This document shows positions 49,063-58,966 of a stretch of 64,000 bases of DNA, piece by piece (the first letter of the stretch is position 1; every line of letters begins with the position of its first letter). A model generated the notes under the pieces. It was not told where the DNA came from. It did no database searches and worked only from the letters and a program-made list of their open reading frames with translations. Source of the stretch: Streptomyces sp. NBC_01217 (GTDB lineage: Bacteria > Actinomycetota > Actinomycetes > Streptomycetales > Streptomycetaceae); the NCBI RefSeq assembly GCF_035994185.1, contig NZ_CP108538.1:5309501-5373500 (forward strand). The letters run 5' to 3'. The position numbers were made by a program, and so were the translations under genes.

Positions 49063-49527
49063 CTACGCACCCGCGGCCTCGCGGGCGTCGTAGGCGGCGC
49101 GCGCCACCGCGATCTCGCCCTGGTGCTCCTCGGTCCAGGTGACGAGCGCCCGGATCGTGGTGTGCAGCGTGCCGCCGAGCGGCGTCAGCTCGTACTCCAC
49201 GCGCGGTGGCACCACCGCGTGGACCGTCCGCTCGACCAGTCCGTCGCGCTCCAGTTGGCGCAGCGTGACCGTCAGCATCCGCTGGCTGATGCCGTCGATC
49301 TCGCGGCGCAGCTGGGTGAAGCGGAGCCTGCGCCGGTCCAGCAGGGCGATGACGAGCAGTGACCACTTGTCGGCGACCCGGTCGAGGATCTGCCGCACCT
49401 CGCAGCCCTCGCGGGTGTCCCACTGGAACGGGTCGGGGTCGCCGATCAGCTCGGCCGCGTCCTCGGTGCCTTTGACGTCCTCGGTGCCTTTGATGTGACT
49501 CGGTGACTTCGAAGTGCCTACTTCCAT
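49063..49527 (-). CDS. HxlR-family transcriptional regulator
   Basis: A 154-residue winged-helix regulator. The DUF24/HxlR core runs from CEVRQILDRVADKWSLLVIALL through LRREIDGISQRMLTVTLRQLERDGLVER to PPRVEYELTPLG. Cys near residue 42 (EGCEVRQIL) sits where redox-sensing members have theirs. The N-terminal tail contains an in-frame tandem duplication (KGTEDVKGTED) caused by an 18-bp repeat. ATG 49527 is preferred. It diverges from an MFS gene and precedes the monooxygenase gene. Confidence 0.88.
   Translation of the reverse strand: MEVGTSKSPSHIKGTEDVKGTEDAAELIGDPDPFQWDTREGCEVRQILDRVADKWSLLVIALLDRRRLRFTQLRREIDGISQRMLTVTLRQLERDGLVERTVHAVVPPRVEYELTPLGGTLHTTIRALVTWTEEHQGEIAVARAAYDAREAAGA
49458..49493. 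repeat. Perfect 18-bp tandem duplication inside the HxlR gene
   Basis: CGTCCTCGGTGCCTTTGA occurs twice back to back (49458-49475, 49476-49493). It adds six residues in frame to the regulator's N-terminal tail. Confidence 0.85.
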
Positions 49528-49553
49528 GGCAGTCGATGCTGGCGCACGATGCC

Positions 49554-49609
49554 AGTGGTTACAAGAGGGAACCGACCCCCGTCCGAGTAACCACTCCATT
49601 CACGTAACC
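49554..49609. promoter_or_regulatory. Operator-like dyad between HxlR and MFS genes
   Basis: AGTGGTTAC (49554-49562) and GTAACCACT (49587-49595) are a perfect 9-bp inverted pair, and a third GTAACC half-site lies at 49604-49609. They fill the divergent promoter region and are probably bound by the HxlR protein. Confidence 0.6.
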
Positions 49610-49628
49610 GAACCCGAAGGGGACAGCT

Positions 49629-51239
49629 GTGTCTGCCGCGCCCGCACCACCCGCCCCGGACGCTCCGGCCACCGCGGCCGTCATGAGCGGCCGCGCCCGC
49701 GTCCTGCTCCTCGTCCTGTGCGGCACGATCTTCCTGGAGGGCATCGACGTCGCCATGCTCGCCGTCGCCGTGCCCTCGATCAGGGCCGATCTCGGTCTGT
49801 CGACCGGCACCGCGGCCTGGGTGATGAGCGCGTACGTCCTCGGCTACGCCGGGTTCACCCTGCTCGGCGGGCGCGCCGCCGATCTGCTGGGCAGACGGCG
49901 GATGTTCCTGCTCTGGCTCACCGTCTTCCTGCTCTTCTCCGGCCTCGGCGGCCTCGCCGACCAGGGCTGGATGCTGGTCGTCGCCCGCTTCGTCACCGGG
50001 GTGGCCGCCGCCTTCATGACCCCGGCGGCGATGTCGCTCATCACCACCTCCTACGAAGAGGGGCCGCAGCGCAACAAGGCCCTGCTGGTCTTCGCCGGCA
50101 CCGCGGCCGGCGGATTCTCGCTCGGCCTGGTCATCGGCGGACTCCTCACCCAGCTCGGCTGGCGCTGGGTGTTCTTCGCGCCCGTGCTGCTGGCCGGCGC
50201 CATCCTGCTCGCCGCGATCCGGATCGTCCCGCCCGAGGCGCGTCCCGTCCGGACCGGCGGCTTCGATCTGGCGGGGGCCGCCGCGGCGGCCGGGGCGATG
50301 CTGCTGCTCGCGTACGGGATCGTGCGGCTGGAGCACGGGGCGGCGGACTGGGGCCCGGCCGCGGGGGCGTTCGCCGCCGGGCTGCTCCTGATCGCGGCGT
50401 TCGTCCTGATCGAGCGGCGCTCCTTTGCCCCGCTGGTCAGACTCGCCCTGCTGCGCCGGGCCTCGATGATCCGCGCCGACCTCGGTGCCCTGCTGTTCGT
50501 GGGCTCCTTCTTCGGCTTCCAGTTCGTGGTGACGCTCTATCTCCAGGAGCTGCGCGGGTGGTCCTCGCTGCAGACCGCGCTCGCGCTGGTGGCGATGGGC
50601 GCCGACGCGGTGCTCGCGCCGACCCTCACCCCGCGCCTGGTGAACCGGTTCGGCAATGCCCGGGTCGTCCTCGGCGGGTTCCTCGTCGCCGTCGTCTCGT
50701 ACGGACTGTTCCTGCCGGTCGGGATGGACTGGTCCTATGCGGCGATGTTCCCGCCCCTGATCCTCACCGGGACCGCCTTCGCCCTGGCCTACGGTCCGCT
50801 CACGATCGCGGCGACCGACGGCGTACCGGACCGGGAACAGGGCCTGGCGGGAGGGCTGCTGCACACCTCGACGCAGTTCGGCTCGGCGGTCGGGATCTCG
50901 GCGGTGACAGCGGTGTACGGGATCGCCTCGGCGGGTACGGACGGCTCGCCCGAGGCCACTCTCGCGGCCTATCGCGCGGCGCTCGTCGTCCCGGTGGTGA
51001 TGGTGACGGCGGGGGCGCTGGTCACTGCGCTGGGGTTGCGACCGACGAAGACGAAGACGAAGACGAAGAAGGGGAAGGGGACGGGGACGGGGACGGGGAA
51101 GGGGACGAAGCGGAATCGCCGGCCGAAGGCTGCGACTGCCGCTGGGGCTGTGGCTGCGCCGCCAGCTGGGCCGCAGCGGTCTGCGCCTGCGCCCTCGTCC
51201 GCCGCACCGTCCGGAACGCGTCCCACGTCAGCAGGGTGA
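49629..51239 (+). CDS. MFS drug-type efflux transporter (DHA2/EmrB-like)
   Basis: A 536-residue exporter with about 14 helices. LEGIDVAMLAVAVPSIRADLGLS is the N-terminal DHA2 motif, GGRAADLLGRRRMFL motif A, and ARFVTGVAAAFMTPAAMSLI follows. The last ~65 residues are a low-complexity Lys/Gly/Thr then Ala/Pro tail encoded by simple repeats, overlapping the convergent RarD gene. GTG 49629 follows AAGGGGACA. Likely under the divergent HxlR regulator; the substrate could be the same compound handled by the monooxygenase. Confidence 0.9.
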   Translation: MSAAPAPPAPDAPATAAVMSGRARVLLLVLCGTIFLEGIDVAMLAVAVPSIRADLGLSTGTAAWVMSAYVLGYAGFTLLGGRAADLLGRRRMFLLWLTVFLLFSGLGGLADQGWMLVVARFVTGVAAAFMTPAAMSLITTSYEEGPQRNKALLVFAGTAAGGFSLGLVIGGLLTQLGWRWVFFAPVLLAGAILLAAIRIVPPEARPVRTGGFDLAGAAAAAGAMLLLAYGIVRLEHGAADWGPAAGAFAAGLLLIAAFVLIERRSFAPLVRLALLRRASMIRADLGALLFVGSFFGFQFVVTLYLQELRGWSSLQTALALVAMGADAVLAPTLTPRLVNRFGNARVVLGGFLVAVVSYGLFLPVGMDWSYAAMFPPLILTGTAFALAYGPLTIAATDGVPDREQGLAGGLLHTSTQFGSAVGISAVTAVYGIASAGTDGSPEATLAAYRAALVVPVVMVTAGALVTALGLRPTKTKTKTKKGKGTGTGTGKGTKRNRRPKAATAAGAVAAPPAGPQRSAPAPSSAAPSGTRPTSAG

Positions 51240-52080
51240 GCGCCAGCCACACCAGGGCGAATCCGGCCCACCGCTCCGGCGGCATCTCCTCGTGGAAGTA
51301 CAGGATGCCGAGGATGAACTGGAAGACCGGCGCCAGATACTGCAGCAGGCCCAGCGTGGACAGCGGCACCCGGATCGCCGCCGCCCCGAACAGGACGAGC
51401 GGTATGGCCGTGACGACACCGGTCGCGGCCAGCAGTGCCGTATGCCCGGCGCCCTCGGAGGCGAACGTCGCATCGCCCTGCGCGCCCAGCCACAGCAGAT
51501 AGCCGAGCGCGGGCACGAACAGCACGGCGGTCTCGGCGGTGAGCGACTCCAGGCCGCCCATGTTGACCTTCTTCTTCACCAGGCCGTACGTCGCGAAGGA
51601 GAACGCCAGCGTCAACGAGATCCACGGCGGGCGACCGTAACCGATCGCCAGCACGAGCACCGCCGCGACGCCGGTGCCGACCGCCACCCACTGCACGGGG
51701 CGCAGCCGTTCACCGAGGAGGAGGACGCCCATGGCGATGGTGACCAGCGGGTTGATGAAGTAGCCGAGCGACGCCTCGACGACATGGCCGTTGTTCACGG
51801 ACCAGATGTACAGACCCCAGTTGACCGTGATCACGGCCGCCGCGACCGATATCAGGCCGAGCTTCTTCGGCTGCCGGATCAGCTCGCCGATCCAGGACCA
51901 GCGGCGCAGCACCAGCAGGGCGATGCCGACGACGCCGAGGGACCAGACCATGCGGTGGGCGAGGATCTCGATCGCGCCCGCGGGCTTCAGCAGCGGCCAG
52001 AACAGCGGGACGGCGCCCCACAGCCCGTAGGCGCCGATACCGGACAGCAGCCCGGCCCGTTGTTCGTTCGTCCCCTTCAC
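51022..52080 (-). CDS. rarD: RarD-type EamA-family transporter
   Basis: A 352-residue, ten-helix drug/metabolite transporter. LSGIGAYGLWGAVPLFWPLLKPAGAIEILAHRMVW and VNWGLYIWSVNNGHVVEASLGYFINPL are RarD hallmarks. Its substrate is unknown. The C-terminal 40 residues are Gln/Ser/Pro repeats (SPSPSP, SSSSSSSS) encoded by the same simple repeats as the MFS tail on the other strand. GTG 52080, with GGGAGG upstream, is preferred over ATG 52095. Confidence 0.85.
   Translation of the reverse strand: MKGTNEQRAGLLSGIGAYGLWGAVPLFWPLLKPAGAIEILAHRMVWSLGVVGIALLVLRRWSWIGELIRQPKKLGLISVAAAVITVNWGLYIWSVNNGHVVEASLGYFINPLVTIAMGVLLLGERLRPVQWVAVGTGVAAVLVLAIGYGRPPWISLTLAFSFATYGLVKKKVNMGGLESLTAETAVLFVPALGYLLWLGAQGDATFASEGAGHTALLAATGVVTAIPLVLFGAAAIRVPLSTLGLLQYLAPVFQFILGILYFHEEMPPERWAGFALVWLALTLLTWDAFRTVRRTRAQAQTAAAQLAAQPQPQRQSQPSAGDSASSPSPSPSPSPSPSSSSSSSSSVATPAQ
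51043..51106. repeat. Simple-sequence repeat in two overlapping gene ends
   Basis: GACGAA units (about 51043-51069) pass into GGGGAC/GGGGAA units (about 51070-51106). They encode Thr-Lys/Gly repeats on plus and Ser-Pro repeats on minus. Confidence 0.75.
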
Positions 52081-52211
52081 GGGCCCTCCCGGCATGTCTG
52101 TGTCAACTATTCCGCCGACTGCACGACGGTAGCGCCGGGAGGGCCCGATGTCATAGCCGTATCGCCATACGGTCATGACATGGGGCCCCTGACCCGCCAG
52201 GGTGGACGGGG

Positions 52212-53072
52212 TTACGCCGCCGCGACCGCCGCGGCCACCGTTTCTGCGAGCGGCGTCGTCGGCCGGCCGATCAGCCGGGCCAGGTCGCCGCTCGTACCGG
52301 CGAGCAGTCCGCGCTCGATCGCGGCGTCGACGTCGACGAGGATCGCCGCGAAGCCCTCGGGCAGACCGGCGCCGACCAGGATCTCGTGGTGCACGGAGGC
52401 CGGGACGTTCTTGTACTCGATCTCCTTGCCGGTCGCCCCGGCGATCTGTGCCGCGTACTCCGCCAGCGACCAGGCGACATCGCCGCTCAGCTCGTAGGCC
52501 TTGCCGATGTGGCCCTCGCCGGTCAGTACGGCGGCCGCCGCGGCGGCGTAGTCGGCGCGCGTGGCGGAGGCGATCCGGCCCTCGCCCGCGTTGGCGACGA
52601 CGGCGCCGTGCTCCAGGACGGGGGCGAGGTTCTCGGTGTAGTTCTCGGTGTACCAGCCGTTGCGCAGGAAGGTGTGAGGCAGGCCGGAGTCGAGGATCAG
52701 CTGCTCGGTGACCTTGTGCTCGTCGGCCAGCTCGAAGCCGGCGGCGGGGCCGCCCAGCACGCCGGTGTACGCGAGCTGCGCGACGCCCGCCGCCTTGGTC
52801 GCGTCGATGACGGCGGTGTGCTGCGGTACGCGCCTGCCGACCTCGCTGCCCGAGATGAGCAGGACACGGTCACCGGCCCGGAAGACGTCCTTGAGGGACT
52901 CCGGACGGTCGTAGTCGGCGACACGGAGTTCGACGCCGCGGGCCGCGAGCGGGGCGGCCTTCTCCTCGTTGCGGACGACGGCGGCGATCTCGTTCGCGGG
53001 CACGGTGGTGAGCAGCTGGTCGATGACGAGACGGCCGAGCTTTCCGGTGGCTCCGGTGACGACGATGCTCAT
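52212..53072 (-). CDS. NAD(P)H:quinone oxidoreductase QorB-like (NmrA/SDR family)
   Basis: A 286-residue atypical short-chain dehydrogenase. NAD(P) motif VVTGATGKLGRLVIDQLL starts the Rossmann fold, and LPHTFLRNGWYTENYTENL and YELSGDVAWSLAEYAAQIAGATGK match QorB-type quinone reductases. ATG 53072 has GGAG upstream. The divergent HxlR gene with Cys17 and a dyad between them mirrors the qorB-qorR arrangement known from Corynebacterium, so it probably detoxifies quinones under redox control. Confidence 0.82.
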   Translation of the reverse strand: MSIVVTGATGKLGRLVIDQLLTTVPANEIAAVVRNEEKAAPLAARGVELRVADYDRPESLKDVFRAGDRVLLISGSEVGRRVPQHTAVIDATKAAGVAQLAYTGVLGGPAAGFELADEHKVTEQLILDSGLPHTFLRNGWYTENYTENLAPVLEHGAVVANAGEGRIASATRADYAAAAAAVLTGEGHIGKAYELSGDVAWSLAEYAAQIAGATGKEIEYKNVPASVHHEILVGAGLPEGFAAILVDVDAAIERGLLAGTSGDLARLIGRPTTPLAETVAAAVAAA

Positions 53073-53153
53073 GGGGGTGTTTCTCCTCTTTGGTGGCTCT
53101 GGTCCTCTTTTGGGCTCGCAGGCTCACTGTACGAGGTGCACTAACCAATAGAA

Positions 53154-53178
53154 AGTACCCACTTTGAAGTAAGGTACT
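53154..53178. promoter_or_regulatory. Candidate QorR-type operator
   Basis: AGTACC (53154-53159) and GGTACT (53173-53178) form a 6-bp dyad with a 13-nt spacer in the 109-bp divergent gap. The pattern suits a dimeric HxlR protein. Confidence 0.55.
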
Positions 53179-53181
53179 GGT

Positions 53182-53580
53182 ATGAGCGTGAGTGACGTGA
53201 GCGGCAAGCCCGACGTGAACCGGCAGATGTGTCCCTCCCGGCTGGTGCTCGAACATGTCACCAGCCGCTGGGGCGTCCTCGTCCTCGCCGCCCTGCTGGA
53301 GCGCTCGTACCGCTTCAGCGAACTGCGCCGCGAGGTCGGCGGCGTCAGCGAGAAGATGCTGGCCCAGACCCTCCAGACGCTGGAGCGCGACGGCTTCGTG
53401 CACCGGGACGCCAAGCCGGTGATCCCGCCGCGAGTCGACTACTCGCTCACCGCGCTGGGCCAGGAGGCCGCCGAGCAGGTGTGGGCGCTGGCGCGCTGGA
53501 CCGAGCGGCGCCTGGACGCCGTGCACACGGCACGCGAGGTGTACGACGCCGGGAAGAGGCAGCACGCTCAGTCCGGCTGA
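53182..53580 (+). CDS. Redox-type HxlR regulator (QorR-like)
   Basis: A 132-residue HxlR winged-helix protein. The core is SRLVLEHVTSRWGVLVLAALL, FSELRREVGGVSEKMLAQTLQTLERDGFV and PPRVDYSLTALG. Cys17 (NRQMCPSR) is the only cysteine and lies where redox-sensing DUF24 regulators such as QorR and YodB carry theirs. Its dyad and the divergent quinone reductase support that role. The 3' end overlaps the convergent transporter gene by 13 nt. Confidence 0.87.
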   Translation: MSVSDVSGKPDVNRQMCPSRLVLEHVTSRWGVLVLAALLERSYRFSELRREVGGVSEKMLAQTLQTLERDGFVHRDAKPVIPPRVDYSLTALGQEAAEQVWALARWTERRLDAVHTAREVYDAGKRQHAQSG

Positions 53581-55523
53581 GGCGCGCGCCCCTCCTCCAG
53601 CGTCCGCAGCGCCCGCGAGACGTCGAACGGCAGGATCGTCACCGCCACATGCGGCAGCTGTGCCAGCGTCTTCGCCATCTGCTCGCCCGTGCCCCGGTGC
53701 AGCAGCTTCCCCAGCGCGTTGCTGTACGTACGCCGGGGCACCAGCACCGTCAGCCAGGTGTTTCCGTCCTCCGTGGTCCGGGACGCGAGCTGCTTCATCG
53801 CATGGCGCAGCCGCCGGTCCGGGCACGCCACCAGCTCCAGGGACACGGACGTGGCGGCCGTCGCCTCCCACCGGGCCGCCAGCCGCCTCCCGTATGCCTC
53901 GTCGATCGCGAAGTGCACCGCCCGGATCTCGTCAGGGTGCAGCTCATGGGCGTACCGCAGGGCCTTCAGCGCCGCCAGGTCGAGCGTCTCGACGAGCACG
54001 AAGACAAGATGGCGGCGGAAGCGCGGGCGGTCGGAGCCCGGAGCCTGGATGCTCTGCAGGACGGCGGTCTCGCGCCGGTACTCGCGGTTGATCCGCATCA
54101 GCGCCCACACCCCGATCGGGAAGACCACCACGACCAGCCAGGCGCCCTCGGTGAACTTGGTGACCGCGAAGATCAGCACGACGGCCGCCGAGATGAACGC
54201 GGCGAGGGCGTTGACCCCGATCTTCAGCCTGCGGTACGGCTCCCTGCGCCGCAGGTGGTACGCGGTGAGCCCGGCCCCGGCCATGGTGAACGCGGTGAAC
54301 ACACCGATCGCGTACAGCGCCACCAGTCTGTCCACGCTGGCGCCGGTCACCACCAGCAGCGCCAGCGAGACGACGGTCAGCGAGATGATGCCGTTGGAGA
54401 ACGCCAGCCGGTGCCCGCGCCGGGTCAGCACCCGCGGCAGGAACCGGTCCGCGGCGACGAAGCTGGCGAGGTAGGGGAAGCCGGTGAACGGGGTGTTGGC
54501 CCCCGTGTAGAGGACGAGCGCGGTCGCCAGCTGGACGAAGACCAGCCCGGCCGTACCGAGTGCACCGTCACCGAACGCGAGATGGGCCTCCTGCGCGATG
54601 ACGGTCGGTGTGCCGTCGGTGAACGGGACGGCATGGGTGAAGTGCGCCAGCGTGGAGACGCCGAGCACCAGGATGCCGAGCACCGCGCTCATGGTGATGA
54701 GGGTGCGCCGCGCATTGCGGCCCTGGGGCTCACGGAACGCGGAGATGCCGTTGGAGATCGCTTCCAGCCCGGTGAGGGACGAGCCGCCGTTGGCGAACGA
54801 GCGAAGCACGATGAAGAGCGAGGCTCCGTAGAGCCAGCCGTCGCCCGCGGTGCCGAGCGGCACGACCCCGGCGGCGTGCAGATCGGCGTGCGGCAGCCCG
54901 TCCGTGAGCCCGCGCACCGCGGCGACGAGCAGGACGAGACCGACGGCGGCCATGAAGAGATAGGCCGGCAGCGCGAAGGCCCGGCCCGCCTCGCGGACCC
55001 CGCGCAGATTCCCGTACGCGAGCAGCACGATGACGGCGACGGAGACCGGGAGCTGGAGATGGTCCAGGCCGGTGAAGTCGTTGCCGATCAGATGGGCGAG
55101 CGAGATCAGCGCGTTGGTACCCGCGGAGACCTGCACGGCCACGGTGACGATGTAGTCGACGAGCAGTGCGACAGCGGCGATCTGCGCGATGTTCGGCCCG
55201 AAATTCTCCCGGGCGACGACATACGAACCGCCCGCCCGGGTGTAGATCATCACGACATCGCTGTAGCAGAGCGTGAGCAGCAGCAGGACGAGCAGGATCG
55301 CGCCGGTCACCGGCATGAGCAGGGTGAAGGCCGCCGCCCCGACGACGGGCACGAGGACCCGGAGCATCTCCTCGGAGCCGTACGCGGATGAACTGATGCA
55401 GTCGGAGGCGAGCACCCCGAGGGCCGTCCGGTTGTTCAGCTTCTCCTCGCTGATGCGCTCGGTGGTGAGTGCTCTGCCGAGCAGAAGCCGCTTGACGCGG
55501 TATGCGGGACGGTCCAGGGTCAT
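53568..55523 (-). CDS. KimA-like potassium transporter (APC family)
   Basis: A 651-residue APC-superfamily protein with about 12 helices and a soluble C-terminal domain from about residue 455 (RRHLVFVLVETLDLAALKALRYA). KRLLLGRALTTERISEEKL, LASDCISSSAYGSEEM and SGNTPF-like GANTPFTGFPYLASF segments closely resemble B. subtilis KimA, a high-affinity K+ importer inhibited by c-di-AMP. An amino acid permease is the alternative. ATG 55523 is used; GTG 55529 is possible, and neither has a ribosome site. No c-di-AMP riboswitch fits in the 100-bp leader. Confidence 0.82.
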   Translation of the reverse strand: MTLDRPAYRVKRLLLGRALTTERISEEKLNNRTALGVLASDCISSSAYGSEEMLRVLVPVVGAAAFTLLMPVTGAILLVLLLLTLCYSDVVMIYTRAGGSYVVARENFGPNIAQIAAVALLVDYIVTVAVQVSAGTNALISLAHLIGNDFTGLDHLQLPVSVAVIVLLAYGNLRGVREAGRAFALPAYLFMAAVGLVLLVAAVRGLTDGLPHADLHAAGVVPLGTAGDGWLYGASLFIVLRSFANGGSSLTGLEAISNGISAFREPQGRNARRTLITMSAVLGILVLGVSTLAHFTHAVPFTDGTPTVIAQEAHLAFGDGALGTAGLVFVQLATALVLYTGANTPFTGFPYLASFVAADRFLPRVLTRRGHRLAFSNGIISLTVVSLALLVVTGASVDRLVALYAIGVFTAFTMAGAGLTAYHLRRREPYRRLKIGVNALAAFISAAVVLIFAVTKFTEGAWLVVVVFPIGVWALMRINREYRRETAVLQSIQAPGSDRPRFRRHLVFVLVETLDLAALKALRYAHELHPDEIRAVHFAIDEAYGRRLAARWEATAATSVSLELVACPDRRLRHAMKQLASRTTEDGNTWLTVLVPRRTYSNALGKLLHRGTGEQMAKTLAQLPHVAVTILPFDVSRALRTLEEGRAPQPD

Positions 55524-55563
55524 GGCCACATCGTGCGCGGTGGCCGGGCCGCACCCCTGTACG

Positions 55564-55604
55564 CAATCGCCGGACGGGCCGAAATTCAGCCCGCCCGGCG
55601 ATTG
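55564..55604 (-). terminator. Terminator of the korAB operon
   Basis: CAATCGCCGGACGGGC (55564-55579) pairs with GCCCGCCCGGCGATTG (55589-55604), one mismatch, 9-nt AT-rich loop. It is 21 nt past korB and shares a CGCCGGACGGGC core with the nuo terminator. Confidence 0.8.
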
Positions 55605-55624
55605 TGCACGCGATTCGGTGCGCC

Positions 55625-56675
<1,051 letters not shown>

Positions 56676-56683
<8 letters not shown>

Positions 56684-58631
56684 CGATGGCCTCCTCAAGA
56701 GCTGTGGCGAGCTGCTCGGCCTTGAACGGCATGCCGTTGACCTGGTTGTAACTACGGGCGTCGACCAGGTACTTGGCGCGGATGAGGGTGGCGAGCTGGC
56801 CGAGGTTCATCTCCGGGACGATGACCTTCTCGTAGCGCTTCAGGACGTCGCCGAGGTTGTTCGGGAAGGGGTTGAGGTGGCGCAGGTGGGCCTGGGCGAT
56901 GGGCTGCCCGGTGGCACGCAGGCGGCGGACGGCTGCGGTGATGGGCCCGTAGGTGGAACCCCAGCCCAGGACGAGCGTGCGTGCCTCGCCCGGATCGTCG
57001 ACCTCCACGTCGGGGACCTGGATGTTGTCGACCTTCGCCTGGCGGGTGCGGACCATGAGGTCGTGGTTGGCGGGGTCGTAGGAGATGTTGCCGCTGCCGT
57101 CCTGTTTCTCGATGCCGCCGATGCGGTGTTCGAGTCCGGGGGTGCCGGGGACGGCCCAGGGGCGGGCCAGGGTCCGCGGGTCGCGCTTGTAGGGCCAGAA
57201 CACCTCGGTGCCGTCGGCCAGCTCATGGTTGGGGCCGGTGGCGAACTGCACCTGAAGGTCGGGGAGTTCGTCGACGTCTGGGATCTTCCAGGGCTCGGAG
57301 CCGTTGGCGAGGTATCCGTCGGAGAGCAGGAAGACGGGGGTGCGGTAGGTCAGGGCGATCCGGGCGGCGTCGAGCGCGGCGTCGAAGCAGTCCGCCGGGG
57401 TCCTGGGGGCCACGATCGGGACCGGGGCCTCACCGTTGCGCCCGTACATCGCCTGCAGCAGATCAGCCTGCTCCGTCTTGGTCGGCAACCCGGTGGACGG
57501 ACCGCCGCGCTGGATGTCGATGACGAGCAGCGGCAGCTCCAGGGAGACGGCAAGACCGATCGTCTCCGACTTCAGCGCGACTCCGGGCCCGGAGGTGGTG
57601 GTGACGGCGAGCGATCCACCGAACGCCGCACCCAGCGCGGCACCGATGCCGGCGATCTCGTCCTCGGCCTGGAAGGTGCGCACACCGAAGTTCTTGTGCT
57701 TGCTGAGTTCGTGGAGGATGTCGGAGGCCGGGGTGATGGGGTAGGAACCGAGGTAGAGGGGCAGGTCGGCCTGGCGGGCGGCGGCGATCAGCCCGTAGGA
57801 CAGGGCGAGGTTCCCGGAGATGTTGCGGTAGGTGCCCGTCGGGAAGGTGTGTGTGGCGGGTGCGACCTCGTAGGAGACGGCGAAGTCCTCGGTCGTCTCG
57901 CCGAAGTTCCACCCGGCACGGAACGCGGCCACGTTCGCCTCGGCGATCTGCGGCTTCTTCGCGAACTTGGTGCGCAGGAAGGCCTCGGTGCCTTCGGTGG
58001 GGCGGTGGTACATCCAGGAGAGGAGTCCGAGCGCGAACATGTTCTTGGAGCGTTCGGCCTCCTTGCGGGAGAGTCCGAATTCCTTGAGTGCTTCGATGGT
58101 GAGTGTGGTCAGAGGGACGGGGTGGACGCTGTAGGCGTCCAGGGTGCCGTCGTCCAGAGGGCTGGTGTCGTAGCCGACCTTGGCCATGGGGCGTTTGGTG
58201 AACTCGTCGGTGTTGACGATGATTTCGGCGCCGCGGGGTACGTCGCCGATGTTGGCCTTGAGGGCGGCGGGGTTCATCGCGACGAGGACGTTGGGGGCGT
58301 CGCCGGGGGTGAGGATGTCGTGGTCGGCGAAGTGCAGCTGGAACGAGGAAACCCCCGGCAGGGTGCCTGCGGGGGCGCGGATCTCGGCGGGGAAGTTCGG
58401 CAGCGTGGAGAGATCGTTCCCGAAGGACGCGGTCTCCGAGGTGAACCGGTCACCCGTGAGCTGCATACCGTCCCCGGAATCACCCGCGAAACGAATGATC
58501 ACCCGATCCAGACGGCGGATCTCCTTCTCGCCGGCGCCCGTGTGATGGGAATGGGGGGCACGCTGCCCCCCGACGAGCGCCTCGCTGGCCTCATCGGCCT
58601 GTTCGGCTGGGCTACTGACCTGGCTGGTCAC
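56676..58631 (-). CDS. korA: 2-oxoacid:ferredoxin oxidoreductase, alpha subunit (gamma-alpha fusion)
   Basis: A 651-residue fused subunit. Residues ~45-230 are the gamma domain (VIIRFAGDSGDGMQLTGDRFTSETA; NFPAEIRAPAGT). The pyrimidine-binding alpha domain starts near 255 (GNLALSYGLIAAARQADLPLYLGSYPITPASDILHEL), with AEDEIAGIGAALGAAFGG and SGPGVALKSE. It resembles the mycobacterial KGOR, which replaces or supplements 2-oxoglutarate dehydrogenase. GTG 58631, with GGGAGG upstream, begins the likely operon korA-korB. Confidence 0.92.
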
Positions 58632-58966
58632 TGAACTGGACCTCCCTCGGGGCGGCGGCTCGGGACCGGCCGGCCCGCCGGCGGTCCCAAGGCCCACCCT
58701 ACGTCGGTAAGGGTCGCCTTCCCTTGACCGGTCACATGGTGGACGTCGTTCTGAGACGCGATTTCATACCGGTTTGTCATGTTTCGCAAGCCCCCCAGCC
58801 GTTCGGTGAAGACGCTGTGCACTCATTCTTTGGTTGTAGGACCCCCGGTCGGCCTCCCGGGTTGCGAAACCTCGGAATGCCTGTGATAAGGGGCCGGGAT
58901 CATCGTGACAGCCGCGACCGGCCCCCGCGAGAGCCTTCAGCGGGAACCTGACAGAGCGTCAGCCCA
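58632..58966. other. Intergenic region upstream of korA
   Basis: 335 bases without a supported gene. It has a TGACCGGTCA palindrome (58725-58734) and a widely spaced perfect pair GTTTCGCAA (58781-58789) and TTGCGAAAC (58862-58870). A 64-codon minus-strand frame here runs into korA and looks non-coding. The region is less GC-rich than its neighbours and should contain the korA promoter. Confidence 0.5.

Noticed and set aside
58628..58822. 64-codon minus-strand open frame upstream of korA
   Set aside because: Runs into korA in another frame, has poor codon bias, and covers the promoter region.
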